Part shown: in pieces, positions 1 through 7,841 of the stretch
Position numbering within the stretch: position 1 is the first letter of the stretch
How the letters are laid out: every line of letters starts with the position of its first letter
DNA from: Klebsiella pneumoniae
Lineage (GTDB): Bacteria > Myxococcota_A > UBA796 > GCA-2862545
Assembly: GCA_945861065.1 (NCBI GenBank)
Contig: CAMASI010000006.1
Location: 1-64,000, forward strand
DNA length: 64,000 nucleotides
Reading direction: 5' to 3'
Position numbers and translations under genes: made by a program
The notes under the pieces: model-generated
Seen by the model: only the letters and a program-made list of their open reading frames with translations
Told to the model about the DNA's origin: nothing
Databases searched by the model: none

Positions 1-388
1 CAACGCCGTCGCCGTTGCCGTCCACGAGCCCGCGTCGGACGAGCAGCCGCTCGACCTTGTCGCGCACGGTGTCCACGACGCGCTGTACGTCGGCGGTGGT
101 CGGTGGTGCCGCCGGTACAAACTCGGGTCCATCCACGGCGAAAATGCCGCAGAAGCCCCGCCGCTTGCAGGAGAATGCAATGGTGCGCATCGCGCCGCAT
201 CCTGAACACCGGAGCAGGGCGAATCCATGCTCGGCCCTTCCGCACGCGAGGTAGTCCACGAGTTCGCGTCGCACATGACGGCTCACACGAACCCCTGCGT
301 CGTCCGTGTCGTCGAGAAAGGGGGCCAGATGCTTCGTCAGCATCTGATGCAGGACGTCGTCGCTCGCCTCTGGACGGACCGTGGGCAT
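1..388 (-). pseudogene. IS91-family transposase remnant, internally deleted, runs off the window
   Basis: The minus strand is open from an ATG at 388 to the window edge (129 residues, no stop). The N-terminal part has the zinc-binding head typical of IS91-type transposases: a paired-Cys motif C-S-G-C at about residues 54-57 and then SCKRRGFC at about 65-72. In intact relatives this head is followed by more than 100 residues of the HUH/Y2 catalytic domain. Here the Cys of GRGFC-type sequence is followed at once by GIFAVDGPEF and APPTTADVQRVV, which in relatives lies well downstream, after the HUH histidines. The element therefore appears to carry an in-frame internal deletion that removes the HUH motif, so it should be inactive as a transposase. 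The family assignment is from recalled motifs; the deletion is inferred from the order of conserved blocks. Confidence 0.7.
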
Positions 389-1009
389 GAGCGCCGCGGC
401 TTACAACCATGTTCATCTCGGCTGGCGGCCTCTCGTCCTGGACTTCCGTCTCCCGCCGCTCCGCGTCGACCCGCCGCGGCACATCCTCGCTCGGCCACAC
501 CCCACGACCGTCAACGGCACCAGCGGCGGGTCATCGTCCACGACGTCCCCGACGCGCGAATGCCCCCGCGGGCCCCGCAGCGACGTCGCCGCCGCCTCCC
601 ACACGGTTCCAGCACCGCGCCCGTCACGCCGACGCCTGCCGGCAAGCCGCCTGAAACGCCAGCAGTCGCTCACCCGTCCACAACCCAGGATCGAGGATCG
701 CAGTTATGCCGGAACTCGGACAGCGTCCGCTGGAGCATCCGCGGCCGAAATGGAACCGTTTGCGTAGGCCGCGGGGAGGGTCCGCGTAGCCCGCGTAGCC
801 CGCGTAGCCCGCGGGGCCGCCAGGGTCCCCGGCCGCGAGCCCCTACAGCCGCGCCCACCCCCTGGCTGGGCTCGGCGAAGCGGTCGGCGGACGGGGGTGG
901 CGTCCACAGGACCGTCTCCGCGGCCATACGACACCGCTTCACCGGCCAATCGCGTTTTCCGCTCAAGCCCATTCCACAGTGACCGATGTCGGGACGTGCG
1001 AGGTGGGGA
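389..1009. other. Non-coding stretch between transposase remnant and flagellar operon
   Basis: Several open frames cross this stretch on both strands, but none has a recognisable domain, a good ribosome binding site or a composition unlike a GC-rich shadow. It contains three tandem copies of the 9-mer CCGCGTAGC at 782-808, followed by a degenerate fourth copy. It probably holds decayed flanking sequence of the IS91-type element and the promoter region of flgM. No sigma-54 or sigma-28 match was seen upstream of flgM. Confidence 0.5.
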
Positions 1010-1300
1010 ATGAAGTTGGAATTGCAGACGCAGACCGCGCGTTCGACGCCGACACCGTCACCAAGCGCCTCGCGGCTCAACGGCCCCCGGGTTTCGGCGC
1101 AACTCACGGGTTTCGACGCCCACCCCACCCGGCTGTCGGAAGCCGCCACATTTGTCCAGGACTCCCGCTTGGCAGGAGGCACAATTCCCCTGGTCCGCGA
1201 GGATGTCGTCCGCGACGTTCGGGCGGCCATCGACGCCGGTACCTTTGAGCGCGACATCGATTGGAACGCGGCCATCGACGGCCTGTTGGCCGACCTATGA
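1010..1300 (+). CDS. flgM: Anti-sigma-28 factor FlgM-like protein
   Basis: This 96-residue protein has a disordered Ser/Thr/Pro-rich first half and a C-terminal helical part (VREDVVRDVRAAIDAGTF, then DWNAAIDGLLADL) that matches the sigma-28-binding end of FlgM: a basic/acidic helix, a short AG-[TS]-[FY] turn and a final IA..LL-type helix. FlgM holds the flagellar sigma factor FliA inactive until the hook is complete and FlgM is exported. ATG 1010 is preferred because GAGGTG lies four bases upstream; an earlier in-frame ATG at 986 lacks this. The stop overlaps flgN (ATGA), and flgM-flgN-flgK is a common order in flagellated Proteobacteria. Confidence 0.75.
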   Translation: MKLELQTQTARSTPTPSPSASRLNGPRVSAQLTGFDAHPTRLSEAATFVQDSRLAGGTIPLVREDVVRDVRAAIDAGTFERDIDWNAAIDGLLADL

Positions 1301-1638
1301 CCGTCGAATGCCCGGACGCCATCGAGACGCTTCGTAAGATTGCGGTGCTGTCGGAAACACAGCTCATTGCCGCGCGGGAGATGGATAGCGCCCGCGTGAG
1401 TGAGCTCGCTGAAGAACGGGCCGACGCCCTGTTTGAACTGCGGTGCACAACCGCACAGCCGCTTGATTTGGACGAAGGAGACCGCGCCGTCGTTCGCGGC
1501 CTGCTCGATCGCATTCGGGTGGTCGACGCGCGACTCTTGCGTGTGGCTCGCATCGTACTGGACGCCATTCACCCCTGGTCGCCCCATGGCCCAGCGCCCA
1601 CCTACGGTCGCGCAGGGCGGATGGGCGCCGCGCCGTGA
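1297..1638 (+). CDS. flgN: FlgN-like flagellar export chaperone
   Basis: This is a 113-residue, mainly helical protein with leucine-rich heptad-like stretches (ETLRKIAVLSETQLIAAREM; EERADALFELR). FlgN binds the hook-associated proteins FlgK and FlgL in the cytoplasm and delivers them to the flagellar export gate. Sequence alone is weak because FlgN proteins diverge strongly; the call rests on size, helix content and position directly between flgM and flgK, with 4-nt overlaps on both sides (ATGA with flgM, GTGA with flgK). The C-terminal end is Pro/Gly/Arg-rich and unlike the helical core. Confidence 0.65.
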   Translation: MTVECPDAIETLRKIAVLSETQLIAAREMDSARVSELAEERADALFELRCTTAQPLDLDEGDRAVVRGLLDRIRVVDARLLRVARIVLDAIHPWSPHGPAPTYGRAGRMGAAP

Positions 1639-2996
1639 GCTTGCTTTCCGCGCTGTCGATCGGCCGTTCGGCCCTTCGCGCCGCGACGGCCGGTATCGAC
1701 GTAACCGCGCACAACGTCTCGAACGCGATGACGCCTGGATTCGGGCGGCAACGTGTCGAACTCCTTAGCGCTGGCAGCCATGTCGACGGCCACGGCCTGT
1801 GGCTAGGTTCCGGTGCCTCCGTCGTTGGCTTCGTGCGCACCACCGACACGATGCTCGGGATTCGCCAAACTGCAGCCGCGGCCGACGGCGCTCGCTCCGG
1901 CAGCTACGCAGGCTTGCTCGAAGGCGCCGAAATCTACTTTAACGAAACGTCGAGCAATGGACCCGCGCTCGTCACATCCGCCTTCTTTGATGCGTTGGAT
2001 GCCGCGACGGTGGACCCGTCCGACGGAAGCCTTCGCGCCGCCGTCGTCGCAAGCGCCGTAGATTTGGGCGCGACGGTCAGTGCCACGCGCGAAGGACTCG
2101 TGGGTCAGCAAGCGGGCGCCGCTGGCGCGTTTGCCGCGAGTGTGATCGACATCAACGCGCTGCTCGCCGACGTCGCCGCCGCAAATTCGAGCATCACGAA
2201 TGGTGGGGCGACGCCCGACACGCTCGACGCCATCGACACCGCCGTTCGAGGCCTCGCAGAATTGGCCGGCGCCACGATGAGCGTGGAGCCCAATGGTACG
2301 ACGACCGTGTACATCGGGGGCCACGCGGCCGTCTCCGGCGACTGTGTTCGGACGGTGACCTTCGACGACAGCACGGGGTCCCCTCGCCTGCTGTTGTCGA
2401 CCGGCAGCACGACCGTGGACCTCACACCCGCGCTCGACGGCGCCGTTCGCGGCCAACTGGACGCCATCGAGGAAATCGAGACGTGGATTTCGGACCTCGA
2501 TGCGTTTGCTGAGCAGTTCGCGTCCCTGGTGAACACCCAATTGGCTGCCGGCTTCGACCTTGCTGGGAACCCAGGCGCGCCGCTGTTCACCGTGGGTGTT
2601 CCCGCCGGCGGTACGTTGGCCGTCAACGCGGCCATGACGAATGACCCCTCCCTGCTCGCATTCTCCTCAGACCCGTTCGGCGGCCCGGTCGATGGTGGAA
2701 ACCTGGTGTTGTTGACGGCCCTGTCGGAAACGGGCACGATCGACGGCCAACCCCCCGAGCAGTTCTTGTCCGCCCTCGCCAGCCGCGTCGCCACCTCCGT
2801 GAGCTCCGCGCGATCGGCCGCAGACCAGGACGCGAGCTACGCGTCGGACCTGGACGCCCTACAAATCGGCGTATCCGGCGTCAACCTCGACGAAGAGGCC
2901 GCCAATCTCATCGTGTGGCAGGCCGCGTACCAAGCCGCCGCCGCCGTCATCGCAGCAACCGACGAAACCCTTTCGTTTCTGATGGAGCTCGTGTGA
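1635..2996 (+). CDS. flgK: Flagellar hook-associated protein 1
   Basis: FlgK (453 residues) forms the first hook-filament junction ring. The N-terminal signature is clear: SALSIGRSALRAATAGIDV followed by HNVSNAMTPGFGRQRVEL at about residues 5-43, the flagellar rod/hook-type heptad domain. The C-terminal end (VNLDEEAANLIVWQAAYQAA at about 416-435 and onwards) is the matching helix. It is shorter than enterobacterial FlgK (about 547), so the variable outer domains are reduced. The GTG start overlaps the flgN stop; the stop overlaps the flgL start. Confidence 0.92.
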   Translation: MSLLSALSIGRSALRAATAGIDVTAHNVSNAMTPGFGRQRVELLSAGSHVDGHGLWLGSGASVVGFVRTTDTMLGIRQTAAAADGARSGSYAGLLEGAEIYFNETSSNGPALVTSAFFDALDAATVDPSDGSLRAAVVASAVDLGATVSATREGLVGQQAGAAGAFAASVIDINALLADVAAANSSITNGGATPDTLDAIDTAVRGLAELAGATMSVEPNGTTTVYIGGHAAVSGDCVRTVTFDDSTGSPRLLLSTGSTTVDLTPALDGAVRGQLDAIEEIETWISDLDAFAEQFASLVNTQLAAGFDLAGNPGAPLFTVGVPAGGTLAVNAAMTNDPSLLAFSSDPFGGPVDGGNLVLLTALSETGTIDGQPPEQFLSALASRVATSVSSARSAADQDASYASDLDALQIGVSGVNLDEEAANLIVWQAAYQAAAAVIAATDETLSFLMELV

Positions 2997-3868
2997 TTCC
3001 CGTACGCCACACTAGCCCGCTGCTTCAACTAAACCGTGTTCATGACGCCATCGGCGACGTGCGTGCGCGGCTGGACTCCGCGCAAACGGCGGCCTCTACC
3101 GGACTTCGGGTCACCCGCCCGTCGGACGCACCCGGTGTGTGGTCCCGCGTTCTGTCTCTCCAATCGTCGCTCGATGCGAGCGTGCTTCACGGCACCAACG
3201 CGGCCCAAACCCTACCGTTGCTCGACACCGCCGACGCCGCGATGTCAACAGCCCTGGAAACGCTGGTCCGCGCCGGGGAACTCGCCGTTCAGGGCGCCTC
3301 TGAGGCGTTGAGCGACGACCAACTGCCGCTCATAGCAGACGAAGTGGATGCGTTGATCAGCTCGCTGGTGTCGGTCGGAAACACAAAGTTTGGCGACCGC
3401 TACTTGTTCGGCGGGACTGCTTCCGGCGTTCAGCCTTTTGACGCAGCCGGAACCTACGTCGGCAACAGCACTTCGCCGACCGTTCGGGTTTCCGAATCGG
3501 TCTGGATCGATACAGGCTTTGACGGTTCTTCGGCCTTCGGCGCAGCCATCGCAGCCCTCATGGACCTGTCTGCAGCGCTGCGAACTGGGGACCAGTCGCT
3601 GGTACAAGCCGAGATCGACAATGTTCAGGGCGCCGACACTGGAATCATCGCGCTCCAAGGGAAGATCGGGGTCGCGTGGAACCAGGCCGACGACGCGACG
3701 GTGGCCGGAGAAAGCGCCCGGCTCTTTCTCCAAGCTCAAATCGATGGACTCATCGGGACGGACCCGACCGAAGCACTGACCGAACTAACGGCCGCACAGG
3801 CTGCTTATGAGACGGTGCTGGCGGTGAGCGCCCAGGTTTTTGAGAAGTCTTTGTTCGATTTTCTCTAA
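2993..3868 (+). CDS. flgL: Flagellar hook-associated protein 3
   Basis: FlgL (291 residues) forms the second junction ring between hook and filament. The N-terminus has the flagellin-like D0/D1 helices (LLQLNRVHDAIGDVRARLDS; TGLRVTRPSDAPGVWSRVLS) and a region VGNTKFGDRYLFGGT at about 124-138 characteristic of FlgL/HAP3. The C-terminus (ELTAAQAAYETVLAVSAQVF) matches the flagellin C-terminal helix pattern. The start GTG overlaps the flgK stop by four bases. The stop codon forms part of the -35 element of the putative sigma-28 promoter of the flagellin gene. Confidence 0.9.
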   Translation: MIPVRHTSPLLQLNRVHDAIGDVRARLDSAQTAASTGLRVTRPSDAPGVWSRVLSLQSSLDASVLHGTNAAQTLPLLDTADAAMSTALETLVRAGELAVQGASEALSDDQLPLIADEVDALISSLVSVGNTKFGDRYLFGGTASGVQPFDAAGTYVGNSTSPTVRVSESVWIDTGFDGSSAFGAAIAALMDLSAALRTGDQSLVQAEIDNVQGADTGIIALQGKIGVAWNQADDATVAGESARLFLQAQIDGLIGTDPTEALTELTAAQAAYETVLAVSAQVFEKSLFDFL

Positions 3869-3892
3869 ACATTCGGCCACGGCGGCCGATTG
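3866..3892 (+). promoter_or_regulatory. Putative sigma-28 (FliA) promoter of the flagellin gene
   Basis: TAAA at 3866-3869 is followed after exactly 15 bases by GCCGATTG at 3885-3892. This reproduces the FliA consensus (TAAAGTTT, 11 bases, GCCGATAA) at its conserved core and spacing. It lies about 60 bases upstream of the flagellin ATG, where a class-3 flagellar promoter is expected, and the window also encodes a FlgM-like antagonist of that sigma factor. Confidence 0.7.
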
Positions 3893-3950
3893 AGAAACGC
3901 GGGCCAACCGGCCTCGCTGCCCAAAAACGGGAAACCACTCGAGGAAGGAC

Positions 3951-4775
3951 ATGGCACTCACCGTCAATACGAACCTGGCGTCGATGAATGCTTCGACGCA
4001 CCTGCAATCAAGCTCGCGAGGGCTTTCGACCTCCCTGGAACGACTGTCGTCCGGCCTGCGGATCAACCGTGGCGCAGACGATGCGGCAGGGCTCGGGGTT
4101 GCCAACAACCTCCGCGCGGCGAACGCTTCACTGAAGGTCGCTCACCGCAATGCGAGCGACGCCATCAGCGTCATTCAAACCGCGGAAGGGTCCACCTCAG
4201 AGGTCGGCGCGATTGTGGAACGTATGCGCGAACTCGCCGTGCAATCGTCGAGTGAGACCCTGGCTGACCAGGAACGCCAATACATTCAAGAGGAGTTCAC
4301 GCAGCTCTTGGGTGAAATTGACCGTATCGCCGCCATCTCGAACTTCAACGGTGTCCAGCTTTCCGACGGCACCAACGCCACGCTGAGCGTTCAGGTAGGC
4401 ATCGGGTCAAGTGCCGACAACCAGATCGACATCACGCTCGGCGACCTCGGAAGCGCTACGCTGGGGGTGGACGTGCTGGACCTGTCTACTGCCGCCACGG
4501 CCGTCCTTGCACTCGATGCCTTCGACAGCGCGATCGACACGCTCAACGGCTACCACAGCTCGTACGGTGCTGTGCAAAATCGAATCCAGAGCGCCACGCG
4601 CAACCTTGAGACGTATTCGGACAACCTCGGAGGCGCCGAATCCGTCATCCGCGACGCCGACTTCGCGCTGGAAGCCGCCGAAATGGCGAAATTCCAGACG
4701 ATGCAGCAGGCCGGCGTCAGCGTGCTCGCTCAGGCCAACCAGTTGTCACAGAGCGCACTCAAACTGCTCGGTTGA
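3951..4775 (+). CDS. fliC: Flagellin, filament structural protein
   Basis: This is a short flagellin (274 residues) made almost entirely of the conserved D0/D1 domains. The N-terminal block has LSSGLRINRGADDAAGLGVA at about 32-51 and AEGSTSEVGAIVERMRELAV; the C-terminal block runs through RNLETYSDNLGGAESVIRDA to the terminal SQSALKLLG. The surface-exposed D2/D3 part is nearly absent, as in other small bacterial flagellins. GAGGAAGG just upstream of ATG 3951 is a strong ribosome binding site, fitting high expression. A sigma-28-type promoter precedes it and a hairpin terminator follows. Confidence 0.95.
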   Translation: MALTVNTNLASMNASTHLQSSSRGLSTSLERLSSGLRINRGADDAAGLGVANNLRAANASLKVAHRNASDAISVIQTAEGSTSEVGAIVERMRELAVQSSSETLADQERQYIQEEFTQLLGEIDRIAAISNFNGVQLSDGTNATLSVQVGIGSSADNQIDITLGDLGSATLGVDVLDLSTAATAVLALDAFDSAIDTLNGYHSSYGAVQNRIQSATRNLETYSDNLGGAESVIRDADFALEAAEMAKFQTMQQAGVSVLAQANQLSQSALKLLG

Positions 4776-4797
4776 TGTGCCGTAAGGACGAGAGTCG

Positions 4798-4830
4798 GTC
4801 GAGGCCCCCCGCCTCGACGCTTTCGTTTGG
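4798..4830 (+). terminator. Hairpin terminator after flagellin gene
   Basis: GTCGAGGC at 4798-4805 and GCCTCGAC at 4811-4818 form a perfect 8-bp GC-rich stem with a five-C loop, followed by a T-rich stretch (GCTTTCGTTT). Its position between fliC and fliD suggests it limits read-through so that flagellin transcript outnumbers the cap gene transcript. Confidence 0.65.
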
Positions 4831-4845
4831 ATGAGGAGGCTCGCT

Positions 4846-6216
4846 ATGGCAGTCACCGTCACCGGATTGTTCTCCGGCTACGATACGGGCGCCATCATGG
4901 ACGCCATTCTTGCAGCCGCCGCTGTGCCCCGCGACCAGGTCCAGGGTAATATCGACGAATTACAAACGACGTCGGGCGTCATCACGGAAATGAGCGGAAA
5001 ACTCTCCGCCATTTCCACACTGATCACCGACCTCAAGAATCCCGATACGCTGCCGGCGTACACGGCGGCGCTCTCCAACACCTCGTCCTTCACCGCTGTG
5101 GCCGATCCAGGTGGTGCGGTCCCTGGTACGTGGACGGTCAATGTCACGGCGCTCGCCGCCAACGACAACCAAGTGTCGCAGGGCTACGACGACAAACTAT
5201 CGCTGGGTGCAGTTCCCCAGGGAACGATGTCCGTGACGGTCGCCGGAGTGACTTCCGAGGTCGTCATCGACGGCACCAACGACAGCCTGACCGATTTCGC
5301 AGCGGCGCTCAACGACATCGACGGTGTGACCGCTTTTGTGCTCGACACTGGCGCCAGCGTGGGTCGCTACAGGCTCGTCATCGAATCCGATGACACGGGC
5401 GTTGCCAACGCGCTGACGCTGGACACCGCTGGGTTGGTCACCGGTGGGACCCTACCGACCTTTACCCAAGCGCAGGCCGCCTCGGATGCGCAATTGACCG
5501 TGAACGGGATTGCCATTTCTTCGGCGTCCAACAACGTGGACGCGGTCCCCGGGCTCACGCTCAATCTGACGCAGGCCGGCGCGGGGCCCGTGAGTGTCAC
5601 CGTCGCGCGTGACGAGGCGGCAATTCTTGCAAAGGTCACGGCGTTTGTGGATGCGTACAATGACCTCGTCGGATTCTATGGCGTCAACAGCAACTATGAC
5701 GCAGAAAATGGCATTTCTGGCGCCCTCGTCGGGGAGTCGGGCGCGCGCAGGATCATGTCGACGTTATCGAGCAAGGTCTCCAATTCCTACGTCACCGGCA
5801 GTGCCCTTTCGAGCCTCGCCATGGTCGGTTTCTCCACCAACCAGGACGGAACGATTTCTTTCGACAGCGAGGAGTTTTCTGCAGCGCTCGATGACAATGC
5901 CGAGGACGTGTTCAGCCTGTTCACTTCCGACACAGGTCCGTTCGCCACAATTCAATCGCAGATCGACGACGTTTTTGTCGACGCAGAAAGCGGAATCTTG
6001 TCCAGCCGACTGGGGTCGATTGAAGCGACAGTCGCTCAATTTGAAGAACGCATCCTTGTCCTCGATGACCACCTGATCGCGCTCGAAGACCGCCTCGCCC
6101 TGCAGTTCGCGAAGCTCGAAGACACGATTGCCCAGCTCAATGGCCTCACCACGATGTTGGATGCGATGCTCAACGGATCGAGCACCAAATCCGGAGCGTC
6201 CACCTCTTCGTCGTAA
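4846..6216 (+). CDS. fliD: Flagellar filament cap protein
   Basis: FliD (456 residues from ATG 4846) caps the growing filament and folds incoming flagellin. Start chosen because GAGGAGG at 4833-4839 sits six bases before it. The N-terminal segment TGLFSGYDTGAIMDAILAAA is the usual FliD opening (SGLDxxxIV). The middle has beta-rich repeats, and the segment from about residue 215 has the flagellin-IN and FliD C-terminal features (AFVDAYNDLVGFYGVNSNYD; residues near 390-440 form a coiled coil ending in FAKLEDTIAQLNGLTTMLDA). Position between fliC and fliS supports the call. Confidence 0.92.
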   Translation: MAVTVTGLFSGYDTGAIMDAILAAAAVPRDQVQGNIDELQTTSGVITEMSGKLSAISTLITDLKNPDTLPAYTAALSNTSSFTAVADPGGAVPGTWTVNVTALAANDNQVSQGYDDKLSLGAVPQGTMSVTVAGVTSEVVIDGTNDSLTDFAAALNDIDGVTAFVLDTGASVGRYRLVIESDDTGVANALTLDTAGLVTGGTLPTFTQAQAASDAQLTVNGIAISSASNNVDAVPGLTLNLTQAGAGPVSVTVARDEAAILAKVTAFVDAYNDLVGFYGVNSNYDAENGISGALVGESGARRIMSTLSSKVSNSYVTGSALSSLAMVGFSTNQDGTISFDSEEFSAALDDNAEDVFSLFTSDTGPFATIQSQIDDVFVDAESGILSSRLGSIEATVAQFEERILVLDDHLIALEDRLALQFAKLEDTIAQLNGLTTMLDAMLNGSSTKSGASTSSS

Positions 6217-6228
6217 CGGAAGTCAATC

Positions 6229-6597
6229 ATGCGAAGTATTGGATCGTACCGCTCGTCGCACGTGCAATCGGCCCCCAATCACGTGGTGGTCGCCCTCCTC
6301 CTCGCGGAGGCCGTTCGTCGAATCAACCGTGCGAGAAGCGCCGTACCTACGTCGCGGGCGTTCACCGATGATCTCGGCCACGCGCGTGCTATCATTGTGG
6401 AATTGCGCAATGCACTCGACCCGACCGCAGCGCCGCAGCTCGTGGCACGTCTCACGGCGTTGTACGACTTCACCTTCCACGAATTGATCGCTGCCGGAAA
6501 AAGCCGGTCTGTCGAGCGGCTCGCAGCCTGCGAGAACGTGCTCATGCGCCTCACTGAGGCGTGGCAACAACTCAACCCCGCCGAGGAGGTCGCATGA
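6229..6597 (+). CDS. fliS: Flagellin export chaperone FliS
   Basis: At 122 residues it has the usual FliS length. It is a helical bundle with an N-terminal SYRSSHVQSAPNHVVVALLL segment equivalent to the FliS Y-x-x-x-x-V-x-T/S-A-x-P-x-x-L-[VL]-x-x-L pattern, and a later ARLTALYDFTFHELIAAG helix. FliS binds the disordered C-terminus of flagellin and prevents premature polymerisation in the cytoplasm. It follows fliD by 12 bases and overlaps the next gene by four (ATGA). Confidence 0.85.
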   Translation: MRSIGSYRSSHVQSAPNHVVVALLLAEAVRRINRARSAVPTSRAFTDDLGHARAIIVELRNALDPTAAPQLVARLTALYDFTFHELIAAGKSRSVERLAACENVLMRLTEAWQQLNPAEEVA

Positions 6598-6890
6598 CGG
6601 CCACAATCCTGGTGCGCGACTTGCTGTCGCTTTCGTGTGACCTCCCCAACGACCCGAACAAAGAGGTCGCCGTGCTGCTCGAACGCGTTCGTGCGGAGGT
6701 CAACGACCTGTCGCCCAACGACCTGTTGGCGGTTGCGGCTGCCATTCGCGCGCTCTCGGCCGCCTGCCGGGACCAGCTCGAAGGTCTCCGGGCGGAACAC
6801 CTCAAACTAGGCGGTGGAAGGCGGGCAATTCGCGGGTACGGCCACATCCGCCCCCAGACAAGAATGCAACGGATCCGCTGCGCCGTGTGA
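6594..6890 (+). CDS. Small FliT/FlgN-like flagellar protein
   Basis: This 98-residue helical protein is translationally coupled to fliS through an ATGA overlap. The core (VLLERVRAEVNDLSPNDLLA; AAIRALSAACRDQLEGLRAE) looks like a two- or three-helix bundle, and the Gly/Arg-rich end (LGGGRRAIRGYGHIRP) resembles the flexible tails of FlgN/FliT-type chaperones. In many bacteria the gene after fliD-fliS is fliT, the FliD chaperone. I cannot separate FliT from another flagellar accessory protein by sequence alone, so no symbol is given. Confidence 0.5.
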   Translation: MTATILVRDLLSLSCDLPNDPNKEVAVLLERVRAEVNDLSPNDLLAVAAAIRALSAACRDQLEGLRAEHLKLGGGRRAIRGYGHIRPQTRMQRIRCAV

Positions 6891-6927
6891 ACGCTACATA
6901 ATGTCCGGTTGTGTCCGATAGCGAGCC

Positions 6928-7299
6928 ATGTGGACCCTTCTGTTCGCTACCGCGTTCGCGCAGACCGGGGACACCGCTGACACCGCGGACACCGCGGGCC
7001 CCTCAGACACGGGCACCAGCCCAGACACCGCAGAGACAGGGACTGTTCCTATCGATACGGACGACACGGGTGCGCCGGACACGTCCACGCCGCCCGTCAC
7101 CGGGAGCGAAACGGGCGACACGGACATCGCAGACACCGCTGACACCGCTGGAACAGAGGTCGTCGCCGTACTCGCGACGACCCTCGCAGGCGAAGTCGGT
7201 GGTCTTCGGTGCAGTTCTTCGCCTCACCCCTCCGTCGCTTTCGGATTTGTAGGCCTCGCAATTACCCTGCGGAGGCGCCGGTGTGGCTTTTCTTATTGA
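6928..7299 (+). CDS. Secreted Asp-Thr-rich low-complexity protein with C-terminal anchor
   Basis: The 123-residue product begins with a signal peptide (MWTLLFATAFAQ), then has about 60 residues of Asp-Thr repeats (TGDTADTADTAGPSDTGTSP and similar). It ends with a Cys, a hydrophobic stretch (VAFGFVGLAITL) and RRRR, which resembles a MYXO-CTERM or rhombosortase-type sorting tail. The DNA carries in-frame repeats of GACACCGC-type units. No enzymatic domain is visible; it could be a surface spacer or a cell-envelope linker. Its 3' end overlaps the start of the next gene by 19 bases in another frame. Confidence 0.6.
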   Translation: MWTLLFATAFAQTGDTADTADTAGPSDTGTSPDTAETGTVPIDTDDTGAPDTSTPPVTGSETGDTDIADTADTAGTEVVAVLATTLAGEVGGLRCSSSPHPSVAFGFVGLAITLRRRRCGFSY

Positions 7300-7841
7300 G
7301 CCTAGCGTCGGCGTCGGACCCCGATCGCGACGTGCGAATCGGCCTGCGCGGAGTCGCCGAATCGTGGCAAGACGACGCCATCGCCACCGTGTACCGAACG
7401 GGGGCCGTGTTCGGCGGCGCCACGTTGGTCGTCGACGTGTGGGGTCCCCTGGCCGCGGGTGCAGAGTTCGCCTACCGGTCAGTGACACCCAAAACTGGCG
7501 AAGATCCTGCGCTACACCTGCTTCCTGTCACATTTCTCGCCGAAGCACGGCTCCCGTTGGGCGACGACCTCCATGGGCTAGGCGCGCTGGGGGCGGCGAT
7601 GGTCGCCTTTACGGAGCGCGACACCACGACCGCGCTGACCGGGACCCGAATCGCCCTGGACATGCGCGTTGGGGCCCGCTGGGACCTGCACCTCATTGAA
7701 CCCGCGATGGCGCCTGCGCCCTCCGCAGTGCAAGCCGTTGAGTTGGACTTGTTCCTAGGACGCAGGCAGCAGCGTCCTGGCCTGGTTGGGCTTGACCTGT
7801 CGGCCTGGCGCGCCGGTTTCGGCCTGACGGCCCGCCTGTGA
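7281..7841 (+). CDS. Predicted small outer-membrane beta-barrel-like protein
   Basis: The product has 186 residues from GTG 7281, which has GGAGG five bases upstream and gives a clean signal peptide (WLFLLSLASAS). The mature part alternates polar and hydrophobic residues (RIGLRGVAESW; GATLVVDVWGPLAAGAEFAY; RIALDMRVGARWDLHL) and ends AGFGLTARL with a hydrophobic C-terminal residue two from the end, as in outer-membrane barrels. I do not recognise a named family. Its stop overlaps the next start (GTGA), so the two are likely co-translated. Confidence 0.6.
   Translation: MWLFLLSLASASDPDRDVRIGLRGVAESWQDDAIATVYRTGAVFGGATLVVDVWGPLAAGAEFAYRSVTPKTGEDPALHLLPVTFLAEARLPLGDDLHGLGALGAAMVAFTERDTTTALTGTRIALDMRVGARWDLHLIEPAMAPAPSAVQAVELDLFLGRRQQRPGLVGLDLSAWRAGFGLTARL

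Noticed and set aside
670-1587. 305-residue minus-strand open frame across flgM-flgN
   Set aside because: It has no domain and is antisense to two genes with overlaps typical of an operon; GC-rich sequence gives long shadow frames.
6891-6927. Sigma-28 promoter before the Asp-Thr-rich protein (GTCCGATAG)
   Set aside because: The -10-like match is partial and no TAAA element occurs at the proper distance.
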